From positions 1 through 25,539 of the forward strand of contig MVAQ01000274.1 of NCBI GenBank assembly GCA_014825775.1: a stretch of DNA of 25,539 nt, in the 5' to 3' direction. The position numbers and the translations under genes are program-made. Source of the DNA: Krasilnikovozyma curviuscula (Eukaryota; Basidiomycota; Tremellomycetes; Cystofilobasidiales; Mrakiaceae). The notes under the pieces were generated by a model, which was not told where the DNA came from, made no database searches, and saw nothing but the letters and a program-made list of their open reading frames with translations. Shown here one piece after another: positions 20,334 through 25,539 of the stretch (positions are counted from its first letter, which is position 1; every line of letters starts with the position of its first letter).

Positions 20334-23021
20334 CTACGCCTTGTTGAGTTTTCTTCTGGCGTCCCTCTGAGCCCTTTTCTCAGTGAGTTTGTACGTGCGA
20401 GTGGTGATAATTCCGTGCAGGCCCTGGCCATCGTCTGGGACATTCATGTCTTTGCAGAGACGGGAAGAGTACTCAATCCAGCATCCTCCTTTCCAATTAC
20501 CTGAGTATTTCGATGCGATGGCAAGACGTCATCAGGAATGGATAACAACCGGTATCGTTCAACTGACACTTACCCAACGTTCCGTGAGCAGGACCAAACA
20601 GCCTCCGGGCCCATGCATTTTGCAGAGCTATTTCCTTCTTTGCTATTGCCGGTTTTGGAAGAGATCTTGGAGGCAGAAGGTCTAGCATATAATCTGCTAT
20701 CCAGTGAGCTTGAACCATGATCAAGATGTGGTTCGCTTTACAGGTTGGAAGTCCTGGTTACGAGACAAGAAAAGGTCAGATTAGAAAACATCTGTTCAGA
20801 TTACAAACTTTCAATCTTCGGATAATAATATGAGACACACCTGGAAACACTATATCACGAGATTCTAAATGCGAGACAGGTACCATCATGCGGTACAGTC
20901 GATAGGGCGCCACTGCAGCAAAAAGTAAGAGGGGACCTCAGTATCAGACCCAGGGGAACGAAAAGAAGCAACTGCAACTTACCAATTTTCTTAACTCGTC
21001 CATTCATTCTCGCCGAATAATCTGTTGCAGACCAAGCTTCTGGAAGAACCTGCATAGTCTTGAGTGAGCTCAGGACCTCCTTCAATGCCTTGCTATCAAG
21101 ATCCGCGTATTCTGCTTCACGTGTTGGTGCAGCTTCATCCGGAGAGTAGAGTATGGGCTAGTTGCGATTTATGGAAGGAATCAGTCAAAAGTCGATGACC
21201 GCAGAACGAAAGATGACGACTTACCAGACCAAGCTCGTCTTTGAGCTCTTGGGTCATGTATGGGTAAGTGCCAGTATTCCAACCAGTGCCAAATATCACA
21301 CCAGCACAGTTCAAGGTAGTTTCTCCAGTTTCACCCTTGACAGTCAAGTTCCAGCTGTCCTTTTCGCCCTCTGCCATCGCGACAACAGCGCCCTTGACAA
21401 GCTTTATCTTTCCATCCTGGATCAAAGTCGGGAAAGTCGTTGGACCGGGAAAGATAGAACTCTCACTCCAGAATAGAGGAACGATAGGTCTGAGACCTAA
21501 AGCTGCAGGCGTCTTCCATCGCCCCCACATCTCGAACACAGCGGTAGAGTTCTTGATCAAGTTGCGGTGGAAGAAAGCTCCCAACCAGGTTCCATGGACG
21601 AATCTTCGCAAGAAAGCTGCCCACCAAGATCCTGAACCAAGCATACCAGTGACAGGATCTCTGAAATACGGTATATGGAGAGTCTTCATCCGAGTGCCGA
21701 CTGAGAACGCAGCATCGGCTGGTAGACCATCCGGAGATCGAGCGGCTGGGGGTGCAAGGTAGGGCGGGTTTCGGAGGACGAGGGTGACATCAAAGTCATG
21801 CTGCAAAATATGTCGTGCAGGCTCTCAGCTTAAGGTTGCGACCCCTCTCGATCATGAAGCAGATGTTCTTACCATCGACAAACGCTCCGCTGCATCGAGG
21901 GCACTTTTAGAAGCGCCGACGACTATGACCGATCTCTGGCTTCCCTGAGAGGATTAAAGAGGTGGTGCGGTGGTTAGCCTAGAAGTTCGACGCGACTGAC
22001 CGACGCGTTGGCGCCGCAGACTCACCACTCTCCCACTCCCATAGATCGCATGCTGTACGCTAGGTGCCGAAAGATTGGATGTGTGGATAGCAAACCTCTG
22101 AGTGGCTTCCGACTCCAGAATGACACCTTTCTCTTTGAGAACGAATTTCTCGGTGAAAGTTGGGATGATTGGTGTCGAGAATGTACCAGGCGAAACGATA
22201 AGCTTGTCGAAATTCTCGACTTTTGGTGGAATGTCTTCAGATAGAAGAGAGCGAGAGGTAACTTCCCATCTCTTCTCTAAAGGCTGCGTGGTGGAGATCA
22301 CCTCGGTTGAAAAACGGAATTCACACCCCAGGTCTGTGAGTTGACGAGCTACGTTATTCATGACCTAGATGTAAATTGGTTTGAATCATCGATGTTGAAG
22401 GTGGCAAGAATGAGTGGGTTAGTAAAGAGAGAAAGGTAGCTCACGTTGATCATTCCCTCGCCGGTAGCTCTGAACCCTCCTGGTCCAGCACCGAACTCTG
22501 GCTGCTCCATAAACAATTTTTCAGCTAAACCGTCATCGTCAAGAAGCCTGGAACCGTGGAGAAAGGGGAACCACAGAAAATTAAGCAGGCGAGCAGCACG
22601 AGCTGGTCAGTCAATACGGGGCGGTCTTCTACGCAAGTTATCATTTCGAAATAAACGAACATTTGCGACCAGGAGTTGTTTGTGATGAGACCACGATAGA
22701 CAGAAGCAGTACTCCATGTTCCTCCTGCAATTCAGAGCACTTCAGTTTCGTCAAGCTATAGGACAGTCGGTAAACGGCCATGGACCGAGCGGCATTCTCA
22801 CCAGCAGAATCGTTCTTATCAAAGATAACCACCTTGATGTCTCTTCCAACCCTTTTGGCAGTCTTCAGCAAGTGGAAAGCACACGAGAGACCACTGTAGA
22901 AATGGCAACTCGTGGATCAGCCCAAAGGACAAACGAATATCTTATCTGTGGGCAGCTAATGAACTCCAGCAGCCTACCTGATTCCTCCTCCTATGACAGC
23001 AAACGATGTCTGTCCTTCCAT
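20334..23021 (-). CDS. FMO-type FAD/NADPH-dependent monooxygenase
   Basis: Eleven minus-strand exons, 5' to 3': 22978-23021, 22802-22893, 22661-22724, 22445-22547, 22026-22364, 21873-21944, 21225-21800, 20983-21157, 20841-20912, 20574-20753, 20334-20500; 1884 nt, 627 residues. A flavoprotein monooxygenase: an FAD Rossmann motif GGGISG (residues 11-16) right at the N-terminus, GGTWSTASVYRGLITNNSWS, an NADPH motif VVGASKSALD (224-229 GASKSA), and FGTGW (408-412), the counterpart of the FATGY motif of FMOs. It lacks the BVMO fingerprint, so it is an FMO-like enzyme, typically acting on N or S atoms; the substrate is unknown. The open frame extends upstream in phase beyond 23021 to about 23207, but the extra residues are low-complexity and the Rossmann fold starts properly after MEGQTSFAVI. 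Intron 3 uses a GTTCGT donor. The stop codon is 175 bp from the converging epsin stop. Confidence 0.9.
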
Positions 23022-23261
23022 TTTGGCCGATGGATACCTAGTTTCGTTTGAGGATGGGAGTTCTGGGAGAGGCCATCGCCTCTCACTGCTAGCTGGGTGA
23101 ACTCCAGTCGGCGGATCGGAAGGAACACTCGCGCGCCGCTCGGTCTGATTTGTTTTGGTTTTCAACTCAAGTTTGTAACACGGAAGGAAGGAGCTCCTTG
23201 TAGACATTTGGTTTTATCTCAAAGTGGAAACACCAAATGGTGCCGATTCTCGACCCGAACA

Positions 23262-24174
23262 TTATGATGTATGGCGCAGAAATAAACCAGCAAGCCCGTC
23301 TTCGCTGATATCTCTTTCCTCACACCTCCCTAGTCGTTCAGCAATTGCAACAGCCAGAACGTGTTTGCACTTTCGTGAAAACGGGATGCATTAAACGTCC
23401 AGCCAGGCGAGTGAGACGTTCAGTATGAGGCGAAACTTACCATCAGCTGGGGGTTCACAGTAACTGGCTTCTTCAGCACGGTAAAGGCGAAAGATGGACA
23501 TGTACAGCATGGTGAAGAAGCTCGTGATCCCACATGCACCAAGTAAGATGTCGTCGTTCCCAAAGCCTACAGAGGTAGAGGTCAGTCTTGTTCCGAAGAA
23601 ATCCTTTCTCGGGAAGCATTCCCTACCTGGTAAAGGTACATGTTTTTTGGCCCCCTCAATTTGATTACTGGACCAGATGTCTCAATCAGCTGTGAAGACG
23701 GTCAAAAGCAGGCGACACGGCTCACCATCCTTGCGGTCGATGATTTCCAGAGCTGCAGCGATCAGCGTCTGATCAAAGATGAACTGGAGAGCAAGAAGAG
23801 CTTCTTCTGATACTACAAGACATGAGCCCATAATAAAGGCCAAAGAGGATATGTTTTAGCTCGAAATGCCCCGCAGGCATGAAGATAACGCAAGTACGCA
23901 CTGTTTGGCTCATTCGGCTTGATGAGCGCCAGCGCAGGATAAAGGAGGCTGGAAAGTTGAAGAGAAGACATTTCAATTTTACATCAGAGAGGCAGCTGGG
24001 TCCTCTCTCAGGAAGAATTTCTCGAGTTTGTAGGGTGGCTGACCAGAGAAACATCGTCAACGCGTCCGAGCTGGATTTGATTCCAGCGCTCAAAGTCAAT
24101 AGAACCGAAGTCCATTCCTCGTCCCAGGAACTAGTTGTATCAGATCTGTAGACATGTCGTCCTCCAGGCATCAT
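23262..24174 (-). CDS. SWS1: SWIM zinc-finger protein, SWS1/Shu2 (ZSWIM7) family
   Basis: Six small minus-strand exons, 5' to 3': 24044-24174, 23902-23948, 23726-23812, 23627-23667, 23441-23566, 23262-23369; 540 nt, 179 residues, stop TAA. The family is the SWIM subunit of the Shu complex, which partners Rad51 paralogues in homologous recombination. Evidence: ISEEALLALQFIFDQTL then AAALEIIDRKD (matching the helix and LDLVDR region of human ZSWIM7), NMYLYQALGTTTSY (matching RRVYQVLGSS), SPCCTCPSFAFTVLKK and LMCKHVLAVAIAERL. Together these give the zinc-binding C-x-C-x(n)-C-x-H with C123, C125, C145 and H147. Exons 2 to 6 are well supported by phase and conservation. Exon 1 is less certain: three phase-2 donors are possible near 24044-24060, and the start could differ. 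The gene is divergent from the Rap1-Myb gene (148 bp between starts) and 240 bp upstream of the FMO start. Confidence 0.85.
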
Positions 24175-24322
24175 CCTTACCCTCGCTCAGTGAGTTTAAC
24201 CGACTGCTCTATGTTTATTTCCCAGCTACTGAGTCCTGCCTTGCACACAGCCGAAAGCTTCATCCAGCAAGAAACGAGCACCAGCATCTAGTCTATCCCT
24301 TTCTTCCCAACAAAGCGAGAGA
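24175..24322. promoter_or_regulatory. Compact bidirectional promoter of SWS1 and the Rap1-Myb gene
   Basis: Only 148 bp separate the two start codons, so both 5' UTRs and core promoters must share this interval. I see no TATA box or clear MluI-cell-cycle (ACGCGT) element within it. Confidence 0.5.
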
Positions 24323-25539
24323 ATGTCAACCAAGACTTTCGACAGAAGACCTCCTCCAAGGTCGTTCTTCGAGCGTATTAAGAACGCGCCTCGAGCAGCT
24401 CGAAAATCAGCTCTGAATCACCAGGAAGAGGAGGAGGACGTTGACGAGAGGGATAATGAAGAAGAGGGAAGTGAAGAAGAGGAAGAAGAGGACGAAGAAG
24501 AGAGCGAAGGTGAGGCAGTAGCCCAGGTCAACAATAAGGAAGTTAAGTCGACGCCGGTAAGTGAACATATTTTGTCATCTTGAGGCGTACTTTTAGCTGA
24601 CAAGCTGCTGTTATGTATTTCAAATGTAAATCAGCTTTCTCTCACCCCCAAAGGCACCAAAAATGGACTTCCATCAGTTCGAAATGGCAGAAAGAACGAG
24701 TCACCATCCCACACACCGAGCAGTTTTCACCGTACGAGCCCTCCTCGTACCAGAAAGATTGTCAACACTCCCTTCCGGTCAAGTCCGTGAGTAATGCTAC
24801 CTTTGTCGCAATATCAAGCACAAAAGCTCTAGCTCTGTTTACCCTGTCATTCTCTCTGAGAGATCCTTATCTCTGAAGGGTAGCTGCTAACCGAATTCAT
24901 TTTGGAACTTAGGCTGCGTATTGAGTACACAACGGAAGATGACAAGCACTTGAAGGATTTCCTATGTCAACTTTTCATCTGGGACGAAGAAACGGATCAG
25001 TTCATCTTCCAGCCTGATGCGCTCCCGTTTGACTACAAGAGGACTAATGGGCAACGTGTCGGAATTTCTGGAAATTATTTATATGAAGTCATCCTCTGTG
25101 TAAGTCTGAGCCACGTTCTCACTCCCTGCGACTGCAGTTTTTTACCAACACTTTCTCCTTTTCGCCTTCATCGACTTTTATTCTGCACACTTCATACAAC
25201 CTAACAACAACCCCATTCCCTTCTCTAACCCAGGGCCATAAAGCGACATGGTCTTGGTCAAGCCGTCATACGTGGTCGAGCTGGAGGGAGAGATATGTCA
25301 AGCGCCATACAATCCAAGAGGAGGTCAGAGCTAGACTGTCCTCAACCACTAAAGGGAAACGTAAATCATCAAAGTCTCATCTCAAAACCATCAGCAGTAA
25401 CAGTACGAATGGTCACCCTCCGCCGAAGCCTCCCATCCTGAAGACAAAGCCGGCGTCGAAGCAGAGAGTGACGGTACAATCATCTGCGATGGGTGACGAA
25501 GTTGACGAGCTCGAGGATGACTACGAGGAGGAGGAAGGT
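24323..25539 (+). CDS. Rap1-type Myb-domain protein, 3'-truncated
   Basis: Exons: 24323-24556, 24635-24786, 24913-25099, and 25234 onward, open to the end of the window; 293 codons are visible. The N-terminus is basic, then strongly acidic (Glu runs around residues 35-65). The next part is Ser/Pro/Arg-rich with a PRTRKIVNTPFRSSP stretch. From about residue 131 follows a Myb domain of the Rap1 kind: RIEYTTEDDKHLKDFLC (helix 1), GNYLYEVIL (helix 2), and RHTWSSWRERYVKRH (recognition helix, compare HTWQSWRDRY in Rap1 proteins). Between helices 1 and 2 is an insertion of about 30 residues. After the Myb comes a basic low-complexity tail and another acidic run. Rap1-Myb proteins act at telomeres or as chromatin regulators; whether this is the true Rap1 orthologue cannot be told, since any BRCT or RCT domain is not visible. 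The 3' end is missing. Confidence 0.82.

Noticed and set aside
22974..23207. Upstream extension of the FMO protein beyond the chosen ATG
   Set aside because: The frame is open, but the added residues are low-complexity and the FAD Rossmann strand starts immediately after the ATG at 23021, as in other FMOs.
1..25539. Mobile elements, CRISPR arrays, viral genes, prokaryotic operons
   Set aside because: I saw no transposase, reverse transcriptase, integrase, terminal repeats, regularly spaced repeats or ribosome-binding sites.

Overview
The window looks like a piece of a gene-dense nuclear genome from a basidiomycete yeast. A tremellomycete of the Cryptococcus/Kwoniella/Tremella type is my best guess, made from gene style and not from a database. 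The evidence is: nearly every gene is cut by many short GT-AG introns (mostly 45-110 nt); exons can be tiny (30-50 nt); intergenic gaps are 100-450 bp; the protein families are typically fungal (GRG-1/CCG-1, fungal FMO/BVMO, Rrp36, Ent1-type epsin). I saw no bacterial operon features, no transposon and no CRISPR array. I assembled the gene models by hand from splice signals and reading phase. Every complete model is a whole number of codons and ends in a stop.

Layout. 2-3765 (+): the 3' part of a large, mostly disordered protein with a folded C-terminal region that may be a degenerate Ulp1-like fold. 3919-5217: two divergent paralogous genes for small glucose-repressible GRG-1/CCG-1 proteins, sharing a promoter with a TATA box on each side; one has its start codon split by an intron. 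5631-12048: a glutathione S-transferase-like gene (-) divergent from a Baeyer-Villiger monooxygenase (+), followed by a class V PLP enzyme (+), together a possible metabolic or detoxification group. 12216-12286 (-): tRNA-Glu(CTC). 12567-15413 (-): dipeptidyl peptidase III, divergent from RRP36 (15859-17320, +), a 90S pre-ribosome factor. 17635-20158 (+): an epsin with ENTH domain, two UIMs, three NPF motifs and a C-terminal clathrin box. 20334-23021 (-): a second, FMO-type flavin monooxygenase. 23262-24174 (-): a six-exon SWIM-domain protein of the SWS1/Shu2 (ZSWIM7) family, easily missed because no single reading frame covers it. 24323-25539 (+): the 5' part of a gene encoding a Rap1-type Myb domain.

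How the parts relate. Most genes are ordinary housekeeping (protein turnover, ribosome assembly, endocytosis). Two neighbourhoods stand out. The GST/BVMO/PLP group shares a compact bidirectional promoter carrying an inverted repeat and repeated CGG half-sites, which suggests joint regulation. At the right end, a predicted recombination factor (Shu complex) and a predicted telomere or chromatin Myb protein are divergent with only 148 bp between start codons. I found no convincing new defence or mobile system. The most novel items are the Rap1-Myb/SWS1 pair, the unrecognised large protein at the left edge, and the unusual splicing of the GRG-1 paralogues.
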